Positions 26,430 through 33,729 of a DNA stretch of 43,688 nt are shown in pieces. Location: assembly GCA_025934635.1 (NCBI GenBank), contig JAICWX010000033.1, positions 1 through 43,688 of the forward strand, in the 5' to 3' direction. Made by a program: the position numbers and the translations under genes. Below the pieces are notes generated by a model that had not been told where the DNA came from, did no database searches, and saw only the letters and a program-made list of their open reading frames with translations. The first letter of the stretch is position 1; every line of letters begins with the position of its first letter. The DNA is from Streptosporangiaceae bacterium (GTDB taxonomy: Bacteria; Actinomycetota; Actinomycetes; Streptosporangiales; Streptosporangiaceae).

Positions 26430-27467
26430 ATGCCGGCATATGACGCCTTCCTGCTGGTCTCGTTCGGCGGCCCGGAAGGCCCCGACGAGGTCATGCCGTT
26501 CCTGGAGAACGTGACCCGCGGCCGCGGCATCCCGCGCGAGCGGCTGGCCGGCGTGGCGGAGCACTACTACGCGGCCGGCGGAGTCAGCCCGATCAACCAG
26601 CAGTGCCGGGACCTGCTCGAGGTGATCCGCGCCGACTTCCGGGCCGGCGGGCTGTCGCTGCCGGTCTACTGGGGGAACCGGAACTGGAAGCCGTACCTGG
26701 ACGACACGGTGCGGTCCATGGCCGCCGACGGCATCCGGCGGGCGGTCGCCTTCGTGACCTCTGCTTACAGCTCCTACTCGAGCTGTCGGCAGTACCTCGA
26801 CGACATCGGCCGGGCCCGGGCCGCGACGGGCCCGGACGCGCCCCGGATCGACAAGATCAGGCGCTTCTACGACCACCCCGGCTTCATCGAGCCGTTCGCC
26901 GAGGGCGCGCGGGCCGCGCTGGCCACGCTGCCGGCCGCCCTGCGGGACCAGGCCCACCTGGTGTTCACCGCGCACAGCGTCCCGGCCGCGATGGCCGAGG
27001 GGAGCGGCCCGGGACCGGCCCGGGGAAGGTACGTAGCCGAACTGACCGAGGCGGCCCGCCTTATTACCGAACGGGTGGGCGGCGACCCTCACCCCTGGAC
27101 ACTCGCCTACCAGAGCCGCAGCGGTCCCCCTGCCCAGCCGTGGCTGGAACCAGACGTCGGCGACATCCTGGGCGAGCTCGCCGCGGCCGGTACTAAAGCG
27201 GTCGTGGTCGTCCCGGTGGGATTCGTATCCGACCACATGGAGGTCCGGCACGACCTGGACCTCGAGGCGGCGCAGCGGGCCGCCTCGCTCGGCCTGGCCT
27301 TCGCCCGGGCCGCGACCCCCGGCTGTCACCCCCGGTTCGTCTCCATGATCACCGAACTGGTGCGGGAACGCCTGGCCCTGCCGGACCCAGGCCCGGGCGA
27401 GAGGCTCGTCAGCGCGGGCGGACTGGATCAGGACTGCCCGGCGGACTGCTGCCGGTACCGAGCATGA
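26430..27467 (+). CDS. hemH: Ferrochelatase (coproporphyrin-type, probable [2Fe-2S] protein)
   Basis: A 345-residue enzyme inserting iron into porphyrin; in actinobacteria the substrate is coproporphyrin III (CpfC). Motifs include LLVSFGGPEGPDEVMPFL, GNRNWKPYL, VFTAHSVPAAM with the metal-site His, and VVVVPVGFVSDHMEVRHDLD. C119 (YSSCRQY) and the C-terminal C336, C340 and C341 match the four-cysteine [2Fe-2S] pattern known from mycobacterial ferrochelatases. ATG at 26430 follows ATGGAGG. The stop overlaps the inositol monophosphatase start by four bases. Confidence 0.95.
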   Translation: MPAYDAFLLVSFGGPEGPDEVMPFLENVTRGRGIPRERLAGVAEHYYAAGGVSPINQQCRDLLEVIRADFRAGGLSLPVYWGNRNWKPYLDDTVRSMAADGIRRAVAFVTSAYSSYSSCRQYLDDIGRARAATGPDAPRIDKIRRFYDHPGFIEPFAEGARAALATLPAALRDQAHLVFTAHSVPAAMAEGSGPGPARGRYVAELTEAARLITERVGGDPHPWTLAYQSRSGPPAQPWLEPDVGDILGELAAAGTKAVVVVPVGFVSDHMEVRHDLDLEAAQRAASLGLAFARAATPGCHPRFVSMITELVRERLALPDPGPGERLVSAGGLDQDCPADCCRYRA

Positions 27468-28408
27468 GCGACCAGCCCGATCCCGGGGAGCTGCTGCGGA
27501 TCGCGGCCGCGGCGGCCAGCGAGGCCGGGCGGCTGCTCGCCTCCTGGCGGGGCGACGAGCGGCCCGAGATCGTACAGACCAAATCCAGCCCGACCGACGT
27601 CGTCACCGAGATGGACCGCAAGTCCGAGGCCCTGATCACCAGCCGGATCCGGGCGCACCGCCCGGCCGACGCCGTGCTAGGCGAGGAGGGCGGCCAGACG
27701 GACGGCGGAACCGGGGCCAGCCGGGTGCGCTGGGTGGTCGACCCGCTGGACGGAACCGTCAACTACCTGTACGGCCTGCGTGACTGGGCGGTGTCCATCG
27801 CGGCCGAGGTGGACGGCACCGTGGTGGCGGGGGTGGTCGAGGTACCCCGGGCCGGCGAGACGTTCACCGCGGTGGCGGGCCAGGGAGCATGGCTGCACCG
27901 GGGCGGGGCACGGCTGGCCCTGCACTGCCCGGACGGTATACCGCTCGGGCAGGCTCTGGTCGGGACCGGGTTCGGGTACGATGCCGGGCGACGGCAGATC
28001 CAGGGCGAGGTGGTCGCGGCGCTGCTCCCGTACGTACGGGACATCCGGCGCGCCGGCTCGGCCGCGGTGGATCTGTGCTCGGTGGCAGCCGGGCGGCTCG
28101 ACGCGTTCTACGAGCGGGGACTGAACTACTGGGATTTCGCGGCGGGCGGACTGATCGCCCGGGAGGCGGGCGCGACGGTCGGCGGCCTGGCAGGCCGGCC
28201 CGAGAGCACGTCCCTGACGGTGGCGGCCGGCCCCGGTCTCTACCAGCAGCTCGAGGCCTTTCTCAGCAGGCTGAACCCGGAGCGGGACGCGTCACGTAGT
28301 CAGGAGCGGGACGCGTTACAGGACCGGGGAAGGCGGCTGCCGGCGGGCCCGGAGCGGGACGCGTCAGGAGTTATCGGCGTGGCGCGTGTGCGCTGCCCGC
28401 GAACGTGA
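27464..28408 (+). CDS. suhB: Inositol monophosphatase family protein (SuhB-like)
   Basis: A 314-residue Mg2+-dependent phosphatase. Metal and substrate motifs are complete: VLGEEGG (about 66-72), WVVDPLDGTVNYLYGL (about 86-101), RRAGSAAVDLCSVAAGRLDAF and NYWDFAAGGLIAREAG. It would hydrolyse inositol-1-phosphate or a related sugar phosphate, supplying myo-inositol for phospholipids and mycothiol. The last 50 residues are an extra tail in which ERDA recurs on an eight-residue period, encoded by a 24-base repeat and absent from typical members. It is coupled to hemH by ATGA overlap. Confidence 0.92.
   Translation: MSDQPDPGELLRIAAAAASEAGRLLASWRGDERPEIVQTKSSPTDVVTEMDRKSEALITSRIRAHRPADAVLGEEGGQTDGGTGASRVRWVVDPLDGTVNYLYGLRDWAVSIAAEVDGTVVAGVVEVPRAGETFTAVAGQGAWLHRGGARLALHCPDGIPLGQALVGTGFGYDAGRRQIQGEVVAALLPYVRDIRRAGSAAVDLCSVAAGRLDAFYERGLNYWDFAAGGLIAREAGATVGGLAGRPESTSLTVAAGPGLYQQLEAFLSRLNPERDASRSQERDALQDRGRRLPAGPERDASGVIGVARVRCPRT
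28279..28366 (+). repeat. Three copies of GGAGCGGGACGCGT[C/T]A on a 24-base period
   Basis: Copies lie at 28279-28294, 28303-28318 and 28351-28366: offsets 24 and 48. They are in frame at the end of the phosphatase gene (ERDASRSQ, ERDALQDR, a degenerate unit, ERDASGVI). GACGCGTC within each unit is itself palindromic. Confidence 0.85.
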
Positions 28409-28506
28409 CAGAATTCCCCGCCGGAATCGGGCACAACTACGGCCTTGAAAGCGTTACAACCGCGCAGCGAATGCGCACTACGGATGAAGGGGGATGGAGT
28501 ACTCAG

Positions 28507-28806
28507 ATGGCTACCGACTACGACAGCCCGCGGAAGACGGACGACGACCTGACTGAGGACAGTCTTCAGGAACTTCAGGCACGCCGGATGGACAAGTCAT
28601 CGAGCACTATCGATCTTGACCCTGACGACGTGGCGGAGTCCCTGGAGCTACCGGGGGCCGACTTGTCGAACGAGGAACTCTCGTTCCGGGTGATACCGCG
28701 TCAGGCAGATGAGTTCACGTGTTCCCGGTGCTTCCTTGTGCACCACCGGAGCCAGCTAGCCGAAGATCGCAATGGCCAGCTGGTCTGCCGGGAGTGCGCG
28801 GCTTAG
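28507..28806 (+). CDS. DUF4193 family small zinc-ribbon-like protein
   Basis: A 99-residue actinobacterial protein of unknown function, acidic in its first half (MATDYDSPRKTDDDLTEDSL) with LQELQARRMDKSS. Its C-terminus has two CxxC pairs (FTCSRCFLVHHRSQLA and LVCRECAA) suggesting a zinc ribbon. ATG at 28507 is preceded by a purine-rich GGGGGATGG. Mycobacterial homologues (Rv2699c) lie in the same block next to suhB and dut, as here. Its stop overlaps that of the convergent DUF4235 gene by three bases. No function is known. Confidence 0.92.
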   Translation: MATDYDSPRKTDDDLTEDSLQELQARRMDKSSSTIDLDPDDVAESLELPGADLSNEELSFRVIPRQADEFTCSRCFLVHHRSQLAEDRNGQLVCRECAA

Positions 28807-29102
28807 CTCTGGGTGGTGACGACGGGCTCGCGCTCCGGGCCGCTGTACGTTCTGCGTGCGGCAGCCCGGGTGGCGAGCAGCCTCGCCGCCTCCACGCTGA
28901 CCCCGGTCAGCACGGACCAGCCCAGGGCCTCGGTGAGGGCGACCTGCGGATCCTCCGGATGCGTAGGGGGCTCCTTGCCCATGGCCTTGGTCCAGGCGAA
29001 CGTAATCAGCTTCCGCGCGACGAAGGCAGCGGCCATCGCTGCCACCGCGCTCACGACCTTGGTGCCGAGGTCTACTTTCCGCTCGACCTTCTTGTCAGCC
29101 AT
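28803..29102 (-). CDS. DUF4235 family small membrane protein
   Basis: A 99-residue protein with ATG at 29102, a ribosome site (GGAGGC) upstream, and two hydrophobic stretches (VSAVAAMAAAFVARKLITFAW and ALGWSVLTGVSVEAARLLA) separated by EPPTHPEDPQVALTEA, the layout of DUF4235 proteins. Function is unknown. It converges tail-to-tail with DUF4193 with overlapping stop codons and follows the DUF3093 gene on the same strand. Confidence 0.8.
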   Translation of the reverse strand: MADKKVERKVDLGTKVVSAVAAMAAAFVARKLITFAWTKAMGKEPPTHPEDPQVALTEALGWSVLTGVSVEAARLLATRAAARRTYSGPEREPVVTTQS

Positions 29103-29147
29103 CCCACTGCCTCCTTGTCGCCCCGTCCCCTACCCTCGTCCGCGCCA

Positions 29148-29618
29148 TCATGCCACTGGTTCGCGTCCGGCCTGTACTCGACACCGTTCGACGACCGCGG
29201 CCAGTTCGGCCGGATGCCTGGTCCCGATCAGCCAGTAAGGACCCGCCGGGCTCGGCGGCGGCACCACCAGGTAGACCGATTCCTTGAGGTAGGGTCGCGA
29301 GTAAAGACGGGCCGCCGGGTCCGCCAGCGGGCCGCGCAGCCTCGTCGTCTGCTTCTCGTCGAGGCAGACGACCTCGCTGACGGCCGTCAGGGGGAGCACG
29401 TCCTTCCCGGCCCGCAGCGTTCCGTCGCGGACTTCGAGTGTGCCCAGGCCCAGGCTGATCAGCAGCAGGGCGCAGCCGACCACCAGGATGGCGATGATGA
29501 TGACCGGCCAGGGCCCGGTGAGGCCCGCGTAGAGCGTGGCGCCGAGGATGAGGGCACTTGGCATGGCGAGCAGCCACCAGGCGAGCGGTACGCGGAGCCG
29601 TTCGCGGTAATCATCCAT
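29148..29618 (-). CDS. DUF3093 family membrane protein
   Basis: A 156-residue protein beginning MDDYRERLRVPLAWWLLA, the DUF3093 start, with two membrane helices (about 12-30 and 36-57) and a PH-like soluble C-terminus (LEVRDGTLRAGKDVLPL ... SVYLVVPPPSPAGPYWLIGTR). Function unknown. Its gene is divergent from the neighbour encoding an AI-2E-type transporter. In mycobacteria the homologue Rv2698 lies beside dut, so this position is conserved. Confidence 0.9.
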   Translation of the reverse strand: MDDYRERLRVPLAWWLLAMPSALILGATLYAGLTGPWPVIIIAILVVGCALLLISLGLGTLEVRDGTLRAGKDVLPLTAVSEVVCLDEKQTTRLRGPLADPAARLYSRPYLKESVYLVVPPPSPAGPYWLIGTRHPAELAAVVERCRVQAGREPVA

Positions 29619-29640
29619 GCAGTCGAGGGTAGTTGGTCAG

Positions 29641-30885
29641 ATGGAGTCGTGGCGGGGGCGGGGACAACACGCTGTGAGCTGGCTGGCTACTGCCTGGAAG
29701 GCGGGGCAGGCAGACGGCAGCGAGCGGGCCCCGGCCGCAGCCGGCCCTCCGTCCGCAGCCGGTCCTCAGGCGGTCACGCCGGAACCGGCCCTGGCGCGCA
29801 CGGACTCCGAGCCCGAGGACACCGCCGAGCACAACCGGATACCGGGCTGGCTGCAGACCGGGGCGGCGTGGTCCTGGCGGCTCCTGCTGCTCGCCGGCGC
29901 CCTGTACCTGATCGCGCGCGTGATCAGCGTCCTGGCCATCGTGGTCGTGCCGTGCACCGCCGCGCTGCTGCTCACCGCCTTGCTGCAGCCTCTCAAGGCC
30001 CGGCTCCGGCAGGCCGGGCTGCACAATCTCGCCGCCACCTGGTGCACCCTGCTGATCGGTGCCCTGGTGCTCGGCGGGCTGGTCATGCTGGTGACCAACC
30101 GGGTCAATGCGGACTACCCGGTCCTGCTGAAGGAGACCAGGCACACCACCACCCAGGTGGAAGCGTGGCTGGCCGGCCCGCCCTTCCACATCAAGAGCAG
30201 CAACGTGCAGGACGCCCTGAACAACATCCCCGGCTACCTCAGCAAGCACAAGGCGCTCGTCGAGGGCACCGTGGTGACCGGCGGGAAGATCGCCGCCGAG
30301 TTCTTCGGCGGCCTGGTGCTCATGATCTTCGTCATGTTCTTCCTGATCAAGGACGGCGATCGGATCTGGTCCTGGCTGATCAGCGGGATGCGGGGGGAGA
30401 CCGGGCGGCGGATGACCCGGGCCGGGCACGCTGCCTGGCACACGCTGGTGTTCTACATGCGCGGTGCCCTGGCGGTGGCCGCGATCCACGGCGTGGTCAT
30501 CGGGCTGGTCCTGTACGTCATGGGCGCCCCGCTGGTCATCCCGCTGGCGGTGCTCGTGTTCCTGGCCGCCTTCGTGCCGCTGATCGGGCTGCTCGTGGCC
30601 GGGGCGCTGGCCATCGTGGTCGTGCTGGCCGCCAAGGGCTGGGTCGCCGCGGTGATCCTGCTCGGCGTGCTGATCGTCGAGGACCAGCTGGAAGGCCACC
30701 TGCTCCAGCCGCAGGTCGTCGGGCGGGTAATCCGGCTGCACCCGCTGGCCGTCATCTTGTCCCTGGCGGTCGGCGGCGTGCTGGCCGGCATCGTCGGCGC
30801 CGTGGTGGCCATACCGATCGTCGCCGTCATCACCCGGGCGGTGCCTGAGCTGCGGCGGGGAGATCCAGGCGCCAGCGGCCCGTAA
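29641..30885 (+). CDS. AI-2E/PerM family transporter
   Basis: A 414-residue protein from ATG 29641; ATG at 29617 would overlap the start of the divergent gene. A 70-residue disordered cytoplasmic N-terminus precedes about eight membrane helices. Family motifs include [33 protein letters not shown], and [26 protein letters not shown] near the end, shown here in parts: [16 protein letters not shown] and [14 protein letters not shown]. Despite the name, many members carry ions or unknown solutes; a quorum-sensing role is not implied. It is followed by dut 64 bases later on the same strand. Confidence 0.88.
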   Translation: MESWRGRGQHAVSWLATAWKAGQADGSERAPAAAGPPSAAGPQAVTPEPALARTDSEPEDTAEHNRIPGWLQTGAAWSWRLLLLAGALYLIARVISVLAIVVVPCTAALLLTALLQPLKARLRQAGLHNLAATWCTLLIGALVLGGLVMLVTNRVNADYPVLLKETRHTTTQVEAWLAGPPFHIKSSNVQDALNNIPGYLSKHKALVEGTVVTGGKIAAEFFGGLVLMIFVMFFLIKDGDRIWSWLISGMRGETGRRMTRAGHAAWHTLVFYMRGALAVAAIHGVVIGLVLYVMGAPLVIPLAVLVFLAAFVPLIGLLVAGALAIVVVLAAKGWVAAVILLGVLIVEDQLEGHLLQPQVVGRVIRLHPLAVILSLAVGGVLAGIVGAVVAIPIVAVITRAVPELRRGDPGASGP

Positions 30886-30949
30886 GATGCGACAGTGCCC
30901 GGATGTCGCGCTATCCTCACCGTGCGTGCCACCAGGAGGGAGTTCCCCG

Positions 30950-31477
30950 TTGCCCCAGACCGAGCCGGATGTGCTGATCCAGCGCCTCGACGCCGGCGTC
31001 CCGCTGCCGTCCTATGCCCATCCCGGTGACGCGGGCGCGGACCTGACGATCGCCGAGGACATCGAGCTCGGGCCGGGCGAGCGGGCGCTGGTGCGGACCG
31101 GCCTGGCCATCGCGCTGCCCGACGGTTACGCGGCGTTCGTCCACCCGCGCTCGGGCCTCGCGGCCAAGCACGGGGTGACGCTGGTGAACGCGCCGGGAAC
31201 GGTCGACGCGGGCTACCGGGGCGAGATCAAGGTGACCCTGCTGAACACGGACCGGGACCGTCCGGTCAGCTTCAGCCGCGGCGACAGGATCGCGCAGCTG
31301 GTCATCCAGCGGGTGGAACGGGCGGTGTTCCGCGAGGTGACCGTGCTCCCCGGATCGAGCCGGGGAGACGGCGGCTTCGGCTCCACCGGTCGAGGGGGTC
31401 TGGGGGGAACGACTTCCCCCCAGGATCGGGGGGGTCTCCGGGGGGTCGTCCCCCCGGGCGAGAAAACTGAGACTTGA
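30950..31477 (+). CDS. dut: dUTP diphosphatase
   Basis: A 175-residue trimeric dUTPase that hydrolyses dUTP to dUMP. The five motifs are visible: [50 protein letters not shown] and the P-loop-like [16 protein letters not shown] at 30950 is chosen because AGGAGGGAG lies upstream at proper distance. The last 25 residues exceed the usual end after motif five and are encoded by two strong GC hairpins, so they look like an acquired tail. The stop is followed 16 bases later by DUF3710, as in mycobacteria. Confidence 0.95.
   Translation: MPQTEPDVLIQRLDAGVPLPSYAHPGDAGADLTIAEDIELGPGERALVRTGLAIALPDGYAAFVHPRSGLAAKHGVTLVNAPGTVDAGYRGEIKVTLLNTDRDRPVSFSRGDRIAQLVIQRVERAVFREVTVLPGSSRGDGGFGSTGRGGLGGTTSPQDRGGLRGVVPPGEKTET
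31400..31423. repeat. GC-rich hairpin 1 in the dut 3' end
   Basis: CTGGGGGGAA-CGAC-TTCCCCCCAG is a perfect ten-base stem with a four-base loop, inside the dut coding tail. Confidence 0.85.
31438..31457. repeat. GC-rich hairpin 2 in the dut 3' end
   Basis: CCGGGGGG-TCGT-CCCCCCGG is a perfect eight-base stem with a four-base loop, 14 bases after hairpin 1. Together they resemble the palindromic repeats scattered in some high-GC genomes, and may attenuate transcription or stabilise the dut message before DUF3710. Confidence 0.8.
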
Positions 31478-31493
31478 TTAAGGAGCGTGCGGA

Positions 31494-32246
31494 GTGTTTC
31501 GTCGGCGTCGTTCAGCAGACGCGGGCCGGGACTGGCCGGAGGAATCCGGTCAGGAAGTGGCCGGCGACGAAATCGATGATGACGAGCCGGCCCGGCCCGC
31601 GGGCGTCCCGCGGCCCGGCGGCGGCCCGTGGGACGCGGAGGAGTCCTTTCCCGACCTCGAGCGGGTGGACCTGGGCAGCCTCCTGGTGCCCATCGGGCCC
31701 GAGCACGAGATCCAGCTCGTCATGGCCGAGCAGCACGGCGCCTGGGTGACGGTCAGGCACCAGGAGAGCGAAGTCCAGATCCAGGCCTTCGCCGCCTCCC
31801 GCCGCGGGGCGCTGTGGGACGACGTCCGGGCCGAGATCGCCGCCGAGGTGCAAGGGGCAGGCGGCCAGAGCCAGGAGTCGGAGGGATCCTTCGGGACCGA
31901 GCTGATCGCGCAGGTGCCGGCCGAGCCGGGGCAGCCCGCGTCGGGCCTGCGGCTGGTCAGGTTCGTCGGCGTGGACGGCCCCCGCTGGTTCGTGCGCGGG
32001 CTGTTCACCGGTCCGGCCGCGGAGCGCGGCGAGCCGGCCGGCCTGCTCGAAGAGGTGCTCAGGGACGTCGTGGTGGTCCGCGGCGATCACCCGGTGCCGC
32101 CGCGGGAGATCCTCGAGCTGCGGCTGCCGCCCGAGGCGCAGCAGGCGCGAGAGCAGCAGCAGGCCGCCGCCGAGGAGGAGGAGAACCGGTTCGGCGGCGA
32201 CCTCAACCCGTTCGAGCGCGGCCCGGAGTTCACCGAGACCCGCTAG
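31494..32246 (+). CDS. DUF3710 family protein
   Basis: A 250-residue protein, acidic at both ends. The core (about 50-215) shows family features: RVDLGSLLVPIGPEHEIQLV, VQIQAFAASRRGALWDDVR, and LRLVRFVGVDGPRWFVRGLF, ending VVVVRGDHPVPPREILELRLP. It is actinobacteria-specific with unknown function and no membrane helix. GTG at 31494 has AAGGAG upstream. The gene follows dut as in mycobacteria (Rv2696c after Rv2697c). The usual next genes, OB-fold and DUF3159, are missing here. Confidence 0.92.
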   Translation: MFRRRRSADAGRDWPEESGQEVAGDEIDDDEPARPAGVPRPGGGPWDAEESFPDLERVDLGSLLVPIGPEHEIQLVMAEQHGAWVTVRHQESEVQIQAFAASRRGALWDDVRAEIAAEVQGAGGQSQESEGSFGTELIAQVPAEPGQPASGLRLVRFVGVDGPRWFVRGLFTGPAAERGEPAGLLEEVLRDVVVVRGDHPVPPREILELRLPPEAQQAREQQQAAAEEEENRFGGDLNPFERGPEFTETR

Positions 32247-32249
32247 CCG

Positions 32250-32279
32250 GCCAGGCGGCGGCTCGCGCCGCCGCCTGGC
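32250..32279. terminator. Bidirectional terminator hairpin
   Basis: GCCAGGCGGCGGC, loop TCGC, GCCGCCGCCTGGC: a perfect 13-base stem lying exactly between the convergent stops of DUF3710 (32246) and the TrkA-type gene (32279-32281). There is no clear T-run, as is common in high-GC terminators. Confidence 0.75.
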
Positions 32280-32941
32280 TAGTCGCTGGACCGCAGCAGC
32301 CGGCCGAGTTCGTCCTCGACGTCCTCGCTGGTCACGAAGAACAGCTCGTCGCCCGCCTGCAGCGGGTCGTCCGGGTGCGGCACCAGCACCCGGCCCTCGC
32401 GCAAGATGGCGACCAGCGACGTGTCGGCGGGCCAGTCGATCCCGCCCACCCGCTGGCCGACCAGCGGGGCGTCGTCCGGCATGGTCAGCTCGACCAGGCT
32501 GGCCTCGCTCTGGCCGAACGTCATCAGCCGCACCAGGTCGCCGACGCTGACGGCCTCCTCGACCAGGGCGGACAGCAGCCGCGGGGTGGAGACGGCGACG
32601 TCGACTCCCCAGGACTCGTTGTACAGCCACTCGTTGCCCGGGTGGTTCACCCGCGCCACGACGCGCGGCACCCCGTATTCGGTCTTGGCCAGCAGCGCGA
32701 CCACCAGGTTCGCCTTGTCGTCGCCGGTGGCGGCGATCACCACCTGGCAGCGCTGCAGGGCCGCGTCGTCCAGGGAGCTGATCTCGCACGCGTCCGCCAG
32801 CAGCCACTCGGCCCGGGGCACGCTGTCCACCTTGATGGCCTTCGGCGAGTTGTCGATGAGCAGCACCTCGTGGCCGTTCTCGAGCAGTTCGCCGGCGATA
32901 GAGCGGCCGACTGCCCCGGCTCCCGCGATCGCGATCCGCAT
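32279..32941 (-). CDS. ceoC: TrkA-type potassium uptake regulatory protein (CeoC-like)
   Basis: A 220-residue cytoplasmic protein with an N-terminal RCK/TrkA-N Rossmann domain (IAIAGAGAVGRSIAGELLENG, acidic residue at the end of strand 2 in LLIDNS) and a C-terminal RCK_C domain (about 140-220). It binds NAD(H) or adenine nucleotides and gates a K+ channel or transporter. It overlaps the upstream paralogue by one base (TGATG). In mycobacteria the pair ceoB-ceoC has the same order and surroundings. No Trk/Ktr membrane subunit is encoded nearby. Confidence 0.9.
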   Translation of the reverse strand: MRIAIAGAGAVGRSIAGELLENGHEVLLIDNSPKAIKVDSVPRAEWLLADACEISSLDDAALQRCQVVIAATGDDKANLVVALLAKTEYGVPRVVARVNHPGNEWLYNESWGVDVAVSTPRLLSALVEEAVSVGDLVRLMTFGQSEASLVELTMPDDAPLVGQRVGGIDWPADTSLVAILREGRVLVPHPDDPLQAGDELFFVTSEDVEDELGRLLRSSD

Positions 32942-33603
32942 CAGTGCTCGCCTCCGCGCGCCACGAAGGACGCGGCGATCCGGTCCAGATCACTTTCCCT
33001 GGCCACCACGTGCAGCACGTCCCCTTCTTGCAGGACCGAGCCGGGCTCGGGCACGAAGGCCTGGCCGAGCCGGTCGATGAAGGCCACCCGGGTCGTCGTG
33101 TTGGCCTCGAGCGACTTGACCTGCTCGCCGATCCAGGCCGGGGAGAACGCCACCTCGGCCAGGACGATCTTGCCGGTCGGATCCCGCCACAGCGGCTCGC
33201 CGCCCTCGGGAAGCAGCTTGCGCAGCATCTGGTCGGCGGTCCAGCGCACCGTGGCCACCGTGGGAATGCCGAGGCGCTCGTAGACCTCGGCCCGGCGCGG
33301 GTCGTAGATCCGCGCGGCCACCCGGACGACGCCGAACGTCTCCCGGGCGACCCGGGCCGCGATGATGTTGGAGTTGTCGCCGCTGCTGACGGCGGCGAAG
33401 GCATCCGCGCGCTCGATGCCCGCCTGGGTGAGCACGGCCCGGTCGAAGCCGATCCCGGTGACGCGATCGCCCTTGAACGCCGAGCGGAGCCGGCGGAACG
33501 CTTCCGGGTCCCGGTCGATGACCGCGACGGTATTATCCCGGTCTTCGAGGATGTGGGCTAGCGTCGAGCCGACCCTCCCGCATCCCATGATTACGATGTG
33601 CAC
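32941..33603 (-). CDS. ceoB: TrkA-type potassium uptake regulatory protein (CeoB-like)
   Basis: A 220-residue paralogue of the adjacent CeoC-like protein. GTG at 33603 gives the family start VHIVIMGCGRVGSTLAHIL, with the GxGxxG nucleotide loop and VAVIDRDPEAF ending strand 2; the C-terminal RCK_C domain ends VLQEGDVLHVVARESDLDRI. The two products probably form hetero- or homo-octameric rings controlling K+ flux. GGGAGGACG is its ribosome site. It is divergent from the RNA methyltransferase across 126 bases, where mycobacteria and streptomycetes usually have an APC-type permease. Confidence 0.9.
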   Translation of the reverse strand: MHIVIMGCGRVGSTLAHILEDRDNTVAVIDRDPEAFRRLRSAFKGDRVTGIGFDRAVLTQAGIERADAFAAVSSGDNSNIIAARVARETFGVVRVAARIYDPRRAEVYERLGIPTVATVRWTADQMLRKLLPEGGEPLWRDPTGKIVLAEVAFSPAWIGEQVKSLEANTTTRVAFIDRLGQAFVPEPGSVLQEGDVLHVVARESDLDRIAASFVARGGEH

Positions 33604-33662
33604 GACCGTCCTCCCACGATGAGCAGGTTCCCCGAGCAACACCACACCAGCACCACAAAGGT

Positions 33663-33715
33663 ATGCCCTCCCTCGGCATCCTCTCCCGCCTGGAGGCGGG
33701 CGATTTCACCTCAGC
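33663..33715 (-). mobile_element. Possible IS200/IS605-type end remnant
   Basis: Read on the minus strand, GTGAAATCGCCCGCC-TCCA-GGCGGGAGAGGATGCC contains a perfect six-base stem (33685-33690 with 33695-33700), flanked by a second short stem (ATGCC/GGCAT at 33663-33679). The layout GTGAAA, hairpin, GAGGATG is like the right ends downstream of TnpB in actinobacterial IS605 elements. No transposase reading frame is present. Recognised from pattern memory only, so weak. Confidence 0.3.
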
Positions 33716-33729
33716 CGCGAAGGAATGCA

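Noticed and set aside
28279..28366. CRISPR-like array
   Set aside because: Only three short units on a 24-base period, in frame within a gene; no spacers of uniform length and no cas genes.
29641..30885. Quorum-sensing exporter
   Set aside because: The AI-2E family name does not prove autoinducer transport; no other quorum-sensing gene is present.
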